Shown here: one piece after another, positions 27,048-35,432 of the stretch
Numbering within the stretch: the stretch's first letter is position 1
Layout: each line of letters begins with the position of its first letter
NCBI GenBank assembly: GCA_902773325.1
Contig: CACYDW010000052.1
Coordinates: forward strand, 1 to 35,541
Origin: an uncultured Ruminococcus sp.
GTDB taxonomy: Bacteria > Bacillota > Clostridia > Oscillospirales > Acutalibacteraceae
Direction: 5' to 3'
Length of the DNA: 35,541 nucleotides
Notes under the pieces: model-generated
The model's database searches: none
Seen by the model: the letters and a program-made list of their open reading frames with translations, nothing else
What the model was told of the DNA's origin: nothing
Program-made: the position numbers and the translations under genes

Positions 27048-28952
27048 TCATTCCTCCAGTCGGCTACTCAGCTCCTCCCATTCCTCATACATAGCATCGA
27101 GAGCGTGCTGTAATCGGTCGATCTCGTTGGTCAGTGTGAGCATTTTTTCGTAATCGGAAGCATTTTCGGGAGCATTGAGCGATGCATTGGCAGTTTGCAG
27201 CAGATCTTCATATTCAGAGATCTCGGATTCAAGTTTAGCAAGGCGAACCTTGTCGCGGCGGCGCCGTGCGTCCCGCTCTTTTTTATTCTTATATTCGGTT
27301 TGTTTTTCCGTGCGTTCCTCTTTAGGCTTCTGTTCCTGACGAAACGGCTGGAACCGCTGCAAAAAGTCCTCATAATTGCCCTTGAATTCGCGTATGCCAT
27401 CGGGCATGAGATACAGTATTCTGTCGGCAAGGCTGTTGATCAGATATCTGTCGTGCGATACGGCGATGAGTGTTCCTTCATATTCATCGAGAGCATTCTG
27501 GAGAGCCTCACAAGAGAGGATATCGAGGTGGTTAGTGGGTTCGTCGAGCACCAGCAGATTACAGCGCAGGAGCATCAGCTTTGTGAGCAGTACCTTTGCG
27601 CGTTCGCCGCCGCTCAGACTGGAAAGCGGCTTGAACACATCGTCATTGCGGAAGAGAAGTCTGGCGAGTGTACTGCGTATTTCGGTATTGGTCATGGAAG
27701 GAAAGCTGTCGGCGAGTTCTTCAAAAACAGTTTTGCTGCTGTCCATGCCCGTCTGGATCTGATCGTAATAGCCGACCTTCACACCAACGCCGAACCGGAT
27801 CCTGCCGTTGTCGGCGGTATATTGACCGAGCAGGGTTTTGAGCAGGGAGGTTTTTCCGCAGCCGTTCGGGCCGAGGATAAACACCTTTTCTCCCCGGTGC
27901 AGTTCAAAGGAAACATTTCTGAAAACGTGGTTTTCGCCGAATGAGAGTGCAAGGTCATCAGCGAACAGGACATCTTCACCGCTCTGACCGGAAATATGCA
28001 GCTCCATGTTCATGGAAGAAGGATCCTGATCGGGACGCTGGAGATTCTGTTCAAGCTTATCGATGATTTTCTGTTTACTTTCGGCAGTGCGGATATTTTT
28101 TTCTCTGTTCCAGCGTTTCTGCTGTTCAACGATACCCTCCAGACGCGCGATTTCCTTTCGGGTATTGTCATACACTCTCTGAGCGGCAAGCTGTCTTTCT
28201 GCCTTTTGCGGCAGAAAGGCGGAATAGTTGCCCTTATAGGCGGTCATTTTTTTGTTAGAGATCTCAAAGGTACGTTCTGTGACCTTATCAAGGAAGTATC
28301 TGTCGTGAGAGATGACCAGAAACGCACATTTAGAGCCGAGAAGATATTCTTCGAGCCATTCTACGGAGTGGGTGTCGAGGTGGTTGGTGGGTTCATCGAG
28401 AAGCAGCAGATTCGCTTCACACAGCAGCAGCTTTGCGAGCTGGAGCTTTGCCCGCTGACCGCCGCTCAATGCGCTTACGGGCAGGCTGATCTGTGAATCG
28501 TCAAAGCCCAGACCGAGAAGTGCCGAGCGCGCTCTTGCGCGGCAGGTCAGTCCGCCGCGGCGGGTGAATGTATCGTGCAAAAATGCCTGTCGGTCAATAA
28601 GCTCTGTCATATCGCCGTCGTGGGCGGCGATTTTTGCATTAAGCCCGTCCAGTTCGTTTTCCATGGAGAGCAGTTCGTCAAAGACCGTCAGAACCTCATC
28701 ATAAGCACTGCGGTCAAGGTTGCGGCACACGTGCTGTTCCATATATCCGATGGTTGTGTTTTTGCCGATCACGATCGTACCGTCGGCAGGCGAAAGCTCA
28801 CCGGTAAGCAGCTTGAACAGGGTAGTTTTTCCGCTGCCGTTAACGCCGATCAGACCGGTTCTGTCGCCCTCCTGCATTTCAAAGTTCATATCTTCAAACA
28901 GCTTTTGTTCTCCGAATTCCATACAAAGTCCGTTTACCGTTATCATTGCCAT
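27048..28952 (-). CDS. ABC-F family ATPase (YdiF/Uup-like)
   Basis: This is a soluble protein with two ABC ATPase domains and no membrane part; ABC-F proteins act on the ribosome. Domain 1 shows Walker A GVNGSGKTT, signature LSGGQRAKLQLAK and Walker B LLLLDEPTNHLD. Domain 2 shows GPNGCGKTS, LSGGERAKVLLTK and LLVLDEPTNHLD. The linker between them carries the family segment RWNREKNIRTAESKQK, and the last ~90 residues are a charged coiled coil like that of YdiF/Uup. I favour the ATG at 28952 (634 residues) with GGTGA five bases before it. The ATG at 28946 and a GTG at 28967 are alternatives. Nothing marks it as an antibiotic-resistance type; a housekeeping translation factor is more likely. Confidence 0.92.
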   Translation of the reverse strand: MAMITVNGLCMEFGEQKLFEDMNFEMQEGDRTGLIGVNGSGKTTLFKLLTGELSPADGTIVIGKNTTIGYMEQHVCRNLDRSAYDEVLTVFDELLSMENELDGLNAKIAAHDGDMTELIDRQAFLHDTFTRRGGLTCRARARSALLGLGFDDSQISLPVSALSGGQRAKLQLAKLLLCEANLLLLDEPTNHLDTHSVEWLEEYLLGSKCAFLVISHDRYFLDKVTERTFEISNKKMTAYKGNYSAFLPQKAERQLAAQRVYDNTRKEIARLEGIVEQQKRWNREKNIRTAESKQKIIDKLEQNLQRPDQDPSSMNMELHISGQSGEDVLFADDLALSFGENHVFRNVSFELHRGEKVFILGPNGCGKTSLLKTLLGQYTADNGRIRFGVGVKVGYYDQIQTGMDSSKTVFEELADSFPSMTNTEIRSTLARLLFRNDDVFKPLSSLSGGERAKVLLTKLMLLRCNLLVLDEPTNHLDILSCEALQNALDEYEGTLIAVSHDRYLINSLADRILYLMPDGIREFKGNYEDFLQRFQPFRQEQKPKEERTEKQTEYKNKKERDARRRRDKVRLAKLESEISEYEDLLQTANASLNAPENASDYEKMLTLTNEIDRLQHALDAMYEEWEELSSRLEE

Positions 28953-29370
28953 TATTTTCACCGTCACTAATCTTGCAATTTTTCATTCCACGCTTATTAT
29001 ACTACATCATATCACATCTCCCCCCTCTTTGCAAGGCAGCGCAACGGCGCTGCACCCATGTTCGCGTTTTCGCTCAGCACCAAAGAGGAGTTCCCTCTGC
29101 TATACAAGTCGGACAGCAAAATCTGACCTATGCTGCTATACAACCGAGCTATCGCTCTTAAAACGAGAGATTGGTGCTATGCCGCGCCGGAAACAACAGC
29201 AGTCTGTTGATATTAAGCGTTGGGAGCACATGGGATACTTTCTCCGCATAAAAGACAACAAACAGAGCGGCTTTATTGCTGATGGTGCGGGAAACAGGCT
29301 GATATCGTTTGCAAGTCGACAGCGTAGGCACTCCGCCTATGCAAGGTGAACAGTGTAGAGAAAAATATAC
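28953..29370. other. Intergenic region between the ABC-F and DUF3592-like genes
   Basis: On the minus strand a TATAAT (28996-29001) is a fair -10 for the ABC-F gene, without a recognisable -35. A 7-bp GC-rich hairpin (29036-29042 with 29047-29053) follows. A 56-codon ATG frame at 29179-29349 has only a weak ribosome binding site and no recognisable motif, so I do not call it a gene. Confidence 0.4.
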
Positions 29371-29399
29371 TTGAAATTTATGTTGAAGTAGTATATTAT
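29371..29399 (+). promoter_or_regulatory. Promoter of the DUF3592/lipoprotein operon
   Basis: TTGAAA (29371-29376), a 17-base spacer and TATTAT (29394-29399), 35 bases before the first gene. An alternative -10 TATATT overlaps it. Confidence 0.65.
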
Positions 29400-29434
29400 A
29401 TTATTGGATTGTTGGTGCTGTCGGGAGTGGTAGT

Positions 29435-30361
29435 ATGTCTGAGAATATAATGGGAAAAATCAAAAAAAGAATCAGATCAAGCGTTGTGTATTACGTATTC
29501 TACGGCGCATTGGTTTTGGGCGGTATATGTGGGCTTATCACCACATATAGCGGTGATATGAACAGGAATAATACAAAGGATGAAGCCCCCCGCACCTATG
29601 CAGAGGTTACTTCGGTGTCTACGGTGTCGTATGAAAAGGAAGGCAACACCTATAAGCAGTATGATATCATGGTTACTTATACGGTAGATGATGTCGTGTA
29701 TGAAAATGTGTTTATTTATAATACCCAGCCCCTTGAGGTAGGACAGCGAATCGAGATCAAGTATAAAGCGAACGCTCCGTTTGAGTGCGGTATTCCTGAT
29801 GATTCCAATGCGCAGTATGCAATACCGCTGTATGTTCTCTGGGCTTCCATGATCGTGATCGGTGCAGGCGGCACGATACTTGTATTCCAGAGAGATAGTT
29901 CTGTTGCACACAGAAAGAAGATCATCAGCGGACTCAAGGAAGTACCCGAAGATGAAAATCCCGAAGATGACCTGAATTCGCTTGAAATTATCGGAGGTTA
30001 TCAGAGTCAGGGACCGGGTGCGGCGGCACAGTTTGATGATGGTGTTGACTATAATGAAAAATTCCGTCAGAATGATGTCGTGAATGCTACCGGATACAGT
30101 GCGGAAACCTTTGCGGGTTCGGGCAGCTCCGGAACAACTGATCTCAGCAGCTTTATTTTCTCGGATAACGAAACCTATTCCAATTCACGCAATACGGTGC
30201 AGCAGACACCGCCCGCTGCTGTTGCTGAACCCCCCGAAGATACTTCTGCGGACGGTGCAGTCTACCCGAACGCACAAACAGGCGTGGTATATCCGAACGC
30301 GCAGACAGGCGCGGTGTATCCGAATGCACAGACGGGCGGCAATACAGGTACAGAAGAATAA
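29435..30361 (+). CDS. DUF3592-like two-TM membrane protein with C-terminal nonapeptide repeats
   Basis: The 308-residue protein starts at an ATG after GGGAGTGG. A basic N-terminus and a helix at about 18-38 are followed by an extracytoplasmic beta-rich domain of about 90 residues. Its strands (YAEVTSVSTVSYEKEG, YDIMVTYTVDDVVYENV, GQRIEIKYKANAP) match the DUF3592 pattern. A second helix lies at about 128-150. The remaining ~155 residues are low in hydrophobicity, rich in Ser, Gly, Asp and Pro, and end in three copies of a nine-residue repeat, G(A/V)VYPNAQT. The function of DUF3592 proteins is not known. It heads a three-gene operon with a lipoprotein and a second DUF3592-like protein, which suggests a shared envelope task. 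Confidence 0.8.
   Translation: MSENIMGKIKKRIRSSVVYYVFYGALVLGGICGLITTYSGDMNRNNTKDEAPRTYAEVTSVSTVSYEKEGNTYKQYDIMVTYTVDDVVYENVFIYNTQPLEVGQRIEIKYKANAPFECGIPDDSNAQYAIPLYVLWASMIVIGAGGTILVFQRDSSVAHRKKIISGLKEVPEDENPEDDLNSLEIIGGYQSQGPGAAAQFDDGVDYNEKFRQNDVVNATGYSAETFAGSGSSGTTDLSSFIFSDNETYSNSRNTVQQTPPAAVAEPPEDTSADGAVYPNAQTGVVYPNAQTGAVYPNAQTGGNTGTEE
30254..30334 (+). repeat. Three 27-bp in-frame tandem repeats
   Basis: Three copies of a 27-bp unit encode GAVYPNAQT, GVVYPNAQT and GAVYPNAQT at the end of the DUF3592-like gene. Copies differ mostly at silent positions. Copy number could vary between strains without breaking the frame. Confidence 0.9.
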
Positions 30362-30420
30362 ACAACCAGTTCAGGAATATGCACCAAGGGTGTGTATTTC
30401 TGCTGTAAGGGCGGAATACT

Positions 30421-31824
30421 ATGAAAAAGCTATTACAAGTAACAGCTATGATTACAGCGAGCGCTTCTATACTCTGCGGCTGTCAAATGCTGCTGGAGGA
30501 AAATCAGCCGTCGCCGGCGGATTTTTCCGTTCGGGAACGCACGTCCTCGGGTACAGAAAGCACCGCTGATGAAAGAGTGAGTGAGATCACCGAATCTCAC
30601 CAGCCGGAGTCGGAAGGTGAAACAGAAAGCTCTGTTATGGCTTCTTCTGATGTCGGCTCCTCCGCGGCAGAGAGTTCTGCGTCTGTTGTGGAATCCTCAC
30701 AGGAAAGCTCTGACGAAGAGGTTCCCGATGAGGTTTTATATCCGGCATATCATATTGACCCCGATGTTATATATGATTTTGATTCCAAATATTTTGTAAA
30801 GAATCTGAGCCTGAGAAGCCTTTCACATTTTGCGGAACTATATCGGGCGGCAAGACGGTGTCAGAGTGACGTTTATTTTAAGAATGCGATCAGTTCAGAT
30901 GAGCTTGATATGCTGATGTTCCTGCTCAACTATGAGTGTCCCGAGCTGATTCACCTGATGGGTGAGTATCAGCCGTCGTATGTGGGTGATGATTGCAGCA
31001 TGGTAAATGGTGTGGCATTCACATACAGCATGGGGCGTGAGGAATATGAAGCGCATTTGCAGGAACTTGAGAAGATTTTTGACGAGTTGAAGCAGACGCT
31101 TGCAGATGCATCGGACTTTGAAAAAGAGCAGTATATCTATAATATGATTTTTGATAAATGCGTATATAATGAAAGTGATCTTTATGCCGGTTCTGTATAC
31201 GGTGTATTGGTCAACGGACACGGAAGATGCGAAGGAATATGCAAGTCGTTCATGTGGTGCATGAGGGAACTGGGCTGTTGGTGCGTGTGTATTTCAGGTA
31301 TCCCGAACTGGACAGATGAAGCGATGTATGCGCTCCATTCTTGGAATGTGGTTAAAATCGGCGAAGATTATTATCACGTTGACCTGACGGTAGATAATGT
31401 CAAGCCCGATGACTATACGGTATATCCTCCTTGCTACGGCTTCTTTAACGTTGATGAAAAAACCATTCTGAGCAGCCGTACCATCAGTGATTTCTACCGC
31501 GATCTGGGGCTTCCGGAATGTAATTCAATGGAACTGAACTATCACGTCATGAACCATCTGATCGTGCCGGGGGACACTGATGCAAAGCAGGCATTCATTG
31601 ACCTTCTGGATCAGTATATGACGGAGGACGGTATCGAGAGCCTTTCGATCCAATTTGAAACCGCAAAGGCTTATGATGAGATATCCGACAGCATTAACGA
31701 TATTCTGGACGACTATGCACAGGCGCGCGAAGGATCCGGCTATTCTTACGAAAAATACGGCAATTCGCTTTCACAGACGATCGTTCTCAGTGTATATCCG
31801 GAATCGGAGGAGGAAGAGGAATGA
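30421..31824 (+). CDS. Lipoprotein with transglutaminase-like domain
   Basis: The 467-residue product has a lipoprotein signal peptide ending in LCGC, so Cys20 or the cysteine next to it would be lipidated and the protein held outside the membrane. A linker of about 75 residues rich in Ser, Glu and Thr follows. The core domain has an intact-looking triad: Cys270 (GRCEGICKSFMW), His306 (LHSWNVV) and Asp321 (YHVDLTVD). The spacing is that of bacterial transglutaminase-like cysteine enzymes, which are often peptidases or transpeptidases on the cell surface. Start: AAGGGCGG seven bases before the ATG. The stop overlaps the next gene by four bases (ATGA). The C-terminal ~100 residues are unassigned. 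Substrate unknown. Confidence 0.85.
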   Translation: MKKLLQVTAMITASASILCGCQMLLEENQPSPADFSVRERTSSGTESTADERVSEITESHQPESEGETESSVMASSDVGSSAAESSASVVESSQESSDEEVPDEVLYPAYHIDPDVIYDFDSKYFVKNLSLRSLSHFAELYRAARRCQSDVYFKNAISSDELDMLMFLLNYECPELIHLMGEYQPSYVGDDCSMVNGVAFTYSMGREEYEAHLQELEKIFDELKQTLADASDFEKEQYIYNMIFDKCVYNESDLYAGSVYGVLVNGHGRCEGICKSFMWCMRELGCWCVCISGIPNWTDEAMYALHSWNVVKIGEDYYHVDLTVDNVKPDDYTVYPPCYGFFNVDEKTILSSRTISDFYRDLGLPECNSMELNYHVMNHLIVPGDTDAKQAFIDLLDQYMTEDGIESLSIQFETAKAYDEISDSINDILDDYAQAREGSGYSYEKYGNSLSQTIVLSVYPESEEEEE

Positions 31825-32492
31825 AGCATCGCTTCTTTATCAGCAGAATAGGCATGAGGGGCAGTGTGGGCTTTCTGATCATCGGGATAGCACTGCTGAC
31901 CTTCGGAGGGATCTTGCAATACTATGTGAGTAAGATGCCCGATAATACAGGGCAGGCGACCGCTACGATCACAGGATTTGAGAATGTCCGCAAAATGAAG
32001 GATTCCTCCATTACCACAACGACTGTTACGCTCGTAAGCTATGAGGCAGACGGTGTTACTTATGATGCCGTCACGCTGGGGCAGTATGAAGCGTCATGGC
32101 ATGAGGGTGACAGCGTAGAGATCTGCTACAGCAAGGATAACCCCGAAGTGATATGGACAAAAACCATGCAGTACAGGGGGATTATCACGATACTTGTTTC
32201 GGTGCCGTTTCTGACCATCGGACTGTATAAGATCGTGCAGTTCTGGAGAAACAAAGACGATCCCGAAACAGAAGATGAGGATATGGAGGAGGAAGAGGAG
32301 GAAAAATATCGTATATCGTCCTTTATTATTCCGTTGACGGCGGGGATACCGATAGCCCTTATCGGATTGTTTGTCAGCTATATCGAGAAACACCCCTATC
32401 TGGGACAGACAGTCGTTGTTTTGGGCTGTTCGGCGATCATAGCCGGACTGATCTCATTTATACAGTTTATCCGAACAAAGGTCAGGCACTGA
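31821..32492 (+). CDS. DUF3592-like four-TM membrane protein
   Basis: The 223-residue protein starts inside the stop of the lipoprotein gene (ATGA overlap), with the purine-rich GGAGGAAGAGGA serving as ribosome binding site. A helix near 17-37 leads to a DUF3592-type extracytoplasmic beta domain (ATATITGFENV...TVTLVSYEADGVTYDAV...GDSVEICYSKDNPEV). Three more helices follow, with a strongly acidic cytoplasmic loop between helices 2 and 3 (a run of Asp/Glu near 152-162). It shares the domain of the first gene in the operon but not its repeat tail. Translational coupling to the lipoprotein points to joint action, perhaps a membrane complex around the surface enzyme. Confidence 0.8.
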   Translation: MKHRFFISRIGMRGSVGFLIIGIALLTFGGILQYYVSKMPDNTGQATATITGFENVRKMKDSSITTTTVTLVSYEADGVTYDAVTLGQYEASWHEGDSVEICYSKDNPEVIWTKTMQYRGIITILVSVPFLTIGLYKIVQFWRNKDDPETEDEDMEEEEEEKYRISSFIIPLTAGIPIALIGLFVSYIEKHPYLGQTVVVLGCSAIIAGLISFIQFIRTKVRH

Positions 32493-32751
32493 ACTGCGCT
32501 TCACAGGAAAATCAATTTTGCCGGGCAGTTTCCCCCGGATCCCTTTCCTAAAAAAACGAACTTTTCGCCCATGGCTGATAAAACTATAGTAGGCGACAAA
32601 AATATTCTTACTTAGAGTGATGTCCGAAGGGGTGTGGGGCGACCGGAAAGCCCCCCACAGTCAGCCTATTATTTATGAAAGTATAAAAAATAATGTCGTT
32701 TACTAATAAAGAAAAAGACCGTTCCTATGCAGAGACAGTTATTTTTTGTGA
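32493..32751. other. Intergenic region before the rubredoxin gene
   Basis: A weak CCGGG/CCCGG hairpin lies near 32521-32538. A stronger stem of eight pairs with a two-base bulge lies at 32633-32640 with 32650-32659. Neither has a T run. A TATAAA at 32682-32687 is the best -10 for rubredoxin, but it lacks a -35. I do not recognise a known riboswitch. Confidence 0.4.
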
Positions 32752-32766
32752 AAGGAGGTGTGTGTG

Positions 32767-32925
32767 ATGGAGAAATATGTATGCACCGTGTGCGGATATG
32801 TTTATGATCCTGCTGTGGGTGATCCCGATAACGGCATTGAACCTGAAACAGCTTTTGAAGATCTTCCCGAAGATTGGGTATGTCCTCTCTGCGGCGTAGG
32901 CAAAGAAGATTTTGAAGCAGAATAA
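32767..32925 (+). CDS. Rubredoxin
   Basis: This is a 52-residue electron-transfer protein that binds one iron in a tetrahedral Cys4 site. Ligands are Cys6 and Cys9 ([10 protein letters not shown]) and Cys39 and Cys42 ([12 protein letters not shown]), with the usual 29-residue gap and the conserved [21 protein letters not shown] blocks. AAGGAGG about eight bases before the ATG is a very strong ribosome binding site. In anaerobes rubredoxin commonly feeds electrons to oxygen- and peroxide-reducing enzymes; none of those is in the window. Two terminators follow directly. Confidence 0.97.
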   Translation: MEKYVCTVCGYVYDPAVGDPDNGIEPETAFEDLPEDWVCPLCGVGKEDFEAE

Positions 32926-32934
32926 GGTGCTTCT

Positions 32935-32959
32935 GTCCGATATGTCGGACGTATTTTTT
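32935..32959 (+). terminator. First terminator after rubredoxin
   Basis: Stem GTCCGA/TCGGAC (32935-32940 with 32945-32950), 4-base loop, then six T at 32954-32959. Confidence 0.75.
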
Positions 32960-32963
32960 GGCG

Positions 32964-32999
32964 GGGGAAAGCCGTGGGGCTTTCCCCTTGCTGTTTTTT
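32964..32999 (+). terminator. Second terminator, ending at the ribosome binding site of the radical SAM gene
   Basis: A 10-bp GC-rich stem (32964-32973 with 32978-32987) with a 4-base loop; six T follow at 32994-32999 after a 6-base gap. The GGAGG of the next gene starts at the very next base. Confidence 0.65.
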
Positions 33000-33014
33000 G
33001 GAGGACGATGAACG

Positions 33015-33932
33015 ATGTGGAACGGCAGACGCTACTATTCTCTGGATACATATCTGAAAGAAACCTTCGGGAAAAAGCTCTATAAGCTCTCTCTGAACGG
33101 CGGTATGACCTGCCCGAATCGTGACGGAACTATTTCAAGCGGAGGGTGTATCTTTTGCAGCGAGGGCGGGTCGGGCGATTTCGCCGCACCCTCTGCTCTG
33201 AGCCTTGATGAGCAAATGGCATACGCGCGGTCGATGGTGAGCGGAAAATATGACGGCGACAGCTATATTGCGTATTTTCAGTCCTATACCAATACTTATG
33301 CGCCGGCGGAATATCTGCGGGGATTGTTTATGCCGGTGATACAGCGCAGTGATGTTGCCGTTCTTTCCATTGCTACCCGTCCGGACTGCCTGCCGCCTGA
33401 CGTTCTGACTGTGATCGCAGAGCTTGCCCGCATCAAGCCGGTCTGGATAGAGCTTGGCTTACAGACGATACACCAAAGCACGGCGGATCTTATCAACCGC
33501 GGCTATGACCTTGCCTGTTATGACAGTGCTGTCTGCCGTCTGAAAGAGTCGGGTGCTGAGGTGATCACCCATGTGATTCTCGGATTGCCCGGTGAAAGCC
33601 GCAGCGATATGCTTGAAACGGTGCGTTATGTGGGTCAGAGCGGCATTGACGGCATCAAGCTGCAGCTTCTTCATGTACTCATGGGAACAAGGCTTGCCGC
33701 TCTCTATGAGGCGGGACAGGTAACGGTCATGAGCGAACAGGAATATGTTTCGCTTGCTGCCGAAGCGATCGGCTGTCTGCCGCCGGATGTGGTGATACAC
33801 AGGCTGACAGGTGATGGCGACAAAAACATACTGATTGCGCCGAAGTGGAGCGGCAATAAGCGGCGTGTACTGAACCTGATCAATCATGAACTGAAAGAGA
33901 AAAACATCATTCAGGGTTGTTTCCTTACATAA
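33015..33932 (+). CDS. YhcC-like (TIGR01212 family) radical SAM protein
   Basis: The 305-residue protein begins MWNGRRYYSLDTYLKETFG and has the variant cluster motif of this family, Cys33 (TCPNRDGT), Cys45 and Cys48 (GGCIFCSEGG), with a 12-residue step to the second cysteine instead of the usual CxxxCxxC. Later blocks fit the radical SAM barrel: IATRPDCLPPDV, WIELGLQTIH and VITHVILGLPGESRSDMLET. The family has no settled reaction that I know of; it resembles the Elp3/HemN side of the superfamily. Start: GGAGG at 33000-33004. I see no promoter between the two terminators and the gene, so it depends on read-through or on a promoter I missed. Confidence 0.9.
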   Translation: MWNGRRYYSLDTYLKETFGKKLYKLSLNGGMTCPNRDGTISSGGCIFCSEGGSGDFAAPSALSLDEQMAYARSMVSGKYDGDSYIAYFQSYTNTYAPAEYLRGLFMPVIQRSDVAVLSIATRPDCLPPDVLTVIAELARIKPVWIELGLQTIHQSTADLINRGYDLACYDSAVCRLKESGAEVITHVILGLPGESRSDMLETVRYVGQSGIDGIKLQLLHVLMGTRLAALYEAGQVTVMSEQEYVSLAAEAIGCLPPDVVIHRLTGDGDKNILIAPKWSGNKRRVLNLINHELKEKNIIQGCFLT

Positions 33933-33947
33933 AATGGCTTAACGCGC

Positions 33948-33976
33948 TTGACACACAATAAAAGCGAAAATATAAC
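33948..33976 (+). promoter_or_regulatory. Upstream promoter of citrate synthase
   Basis: TTGACA (33948-33953), a 17-base spacer and TATAAC (33971-33976): a near-consensus sigma-A promoter. Confidence 0.7.
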
Positions 33977-33991
33977 ACAAGAAAAAATTGG

Positions 33992-34020
33992 TTGTATTAT
34001 TGTCCGATTTATGATATAAT
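33992..34020 (+). promoter_or_regulatory. Downstream promoter of citrate synthase
   Basis: TTGTAT (33992-33997), a 17-base spacer and a perfect TATAAT (34015-34020) with the extended-10 TG. It lies in tandem with the promoter 44 bases upstream, so the gene may be driven from two starts. Confidence 0.7.
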
Positions 34021-34067
34021 AACAAAATAGTATTCTATAATACAGAAAGATAACGGAGATGATAATC

Positions 34068-35432
34068 GTGCAGAATGAAGAAATATTCAACATAACACCC
34101 GAGCTGGAGCAGCTTGGTCAGCTATGTGCTGCCAACGGCACCATTGACAGAGAATTATACGCAAAATATGATGTAAAACGAGGACTGAGAGATATCAACG
34201 GCAAGGGTGTTCTTGCCGGATTGACCGAGATCTCCGAAATCTGTTCCAATGTCACAGTGAACGGTGAAACCCGCCCCTGTGACGGCAAGCTGTATTACAG
34301 AGGTGTCGATGTAGAGGAAATCGTCAAGGGCTTTATAGATGATAACCGTTTTGGCTTTGAGGAGGTCGTCTATCTGCTGATGTTCGGCACGCTGCCGGAT
34401 GTGCAGCAGCTCAACCAGATCAAGCGCCTGCTGGCATCTTACCGTAATCTGCCGCGTGACTTTACCAGAGATGTCATTCTGAAAGCGCCCAGCACCGACA
34501 TGATGAACGCATTGGCAAGAAGTGTGCTTACGCTCTATTCCTATGATCCCAATGCAGACGATACTTCCCTTTCTAACGTGCTGCGGCAGTGCCTGCAATT
34601 GATCGCACAATTTCCCGTCCTTTCGGTATACAGCTATCAGGCATACAGCCACTATCACAGAAACCGCAGTCTTTATATCCATTCGCCGCGTCCCGATCTG
34701 TCAACGGCAGAGAATATTCTCTATATGCTGCGTCCGGATTCCTGCTATACCGCTCTTGAAGCAAAGCTGCTCGATATGTCGCTCGTACTCCATGCCGAAC
34801 ACGGCGGCGGCAACAATTCCTCCTTTACGACCCATGTCGTTTCGTCCTCCGGTACAGATACCTATTCCGCGATCGCAGCGGCTCTCGGTTCACTGAAAGG
34901 TCCGAAGCACGGCGGCGCGAATATCAAGGTCGTAAAGATGTTTGACGATATGAAGCTGCATATCAAGGATTACAGCGATGAGGATGAGATCAGGGCATAT
35001 CTTGTGCGGCTGCTCCACGGTGAAGCCTTTGACGGAGCCGGTCTGATCTATGGCATGGGTCATGCGGTCTATTCGATTTCAGACCCCAGAGCGCGGGTGT
35101 TCAAGGGATTTGTCGAAAAGCTCTCTGAAGAAAAGGACAGACTGGCAGAGTTCAAGCTGTATTCCATGGTAGAGAAGCTTGCTCCCGAGGTGATCGCGCA
35201 GGAGAGAAGGATCTATAAGGGTGTCAGTGCCAACGTAGATTTTTACAGCGGCTTTGTTTACAGTATGCTCGGACTGCCCAAGAAGCTCTATACCCCGATT
35301 TTTGCGATCGCGCGTATTGCGGGCTGGTCTGCACACCGCATGGAGGAACTGGTGAACCCCAGCAAGATCATTCGCCCCGCTTATATGAATGTTCATGAAA
35401 GAGTTCCCTATGTGGATATCCACGACAGATAA
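34068..35432 (+). CDS. Citrate synthase
   Basis: It condenses acetyl-CoA with oxaloacetate to citrate, the entry to the (often incomplete) TCA cycle that supplies 2-oxoglutarate in anaerobes. The catalytic residues are visible with the GTG at 34068 as residue 1: His245 in LHAEHGGGNNSS, His281 in KGPKHGGAN and Asp339 in SDPRARVF. At 454 residues it is longer than the ~430 of the E. coli enzyme, with an N-terminal extension. I place the start at GTG 34068 because GGAG (34055-34058) is nine bases before it, while an ATG at 34059 directly abuts that site. It is monocistronic as far as the window shows. Confidence 0.93.
   Translation: MQNEEIFNITPELEQLGQLCAANGTIDRELYAKYDVKRGLRDINGKGVLAGLTEISEICSNVTVNGETRPCDGKLYYRGVDVEEIVKGFIDDNRFGFEEVVYLLMFGTLPDVQQLNQIKRLLASYRNLPRDFTRDVILKAPSTDMMNALARSVLTLYSYDPNADDTSLSNVLRQCLQLIAQFPVLSVYSYQAYSHYHRNRSLYIHSPRPDLSTAENILYMLRPDSCYTALEAKLLDMSLVLHAEHGGGNNSSFTTHVVSSSGTDTYSAIAAALGSLKGPKHGGANIKVVKMFDDMKLHIKDYSDEDEIRAYLVRLLHGEAFDGAGLIYGMGHAVYSISDPRARVFKGFVEKLSEEKDRLAEFKLYSMVEKLAPEVIAQERRIYKGVSANVDFYSGFVYSMLGLPKKLYTPIFAIARIAGWSAHRMEELVNPSKIIRPAYMNVHERVPYVDIHDR

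Noticed and set aside
29179..29349. 56-codon plus-strand frame
   Set aside because: Weak ribosome binding site, no motif and an intergenic setting; not enough to call a gene.
32633..32659. Hairpin before rubredoxin as a riboswitch
   Set aside because: No conserved loop or pseudoknot of a riboswitch class known to me is visible, and no T run follows.
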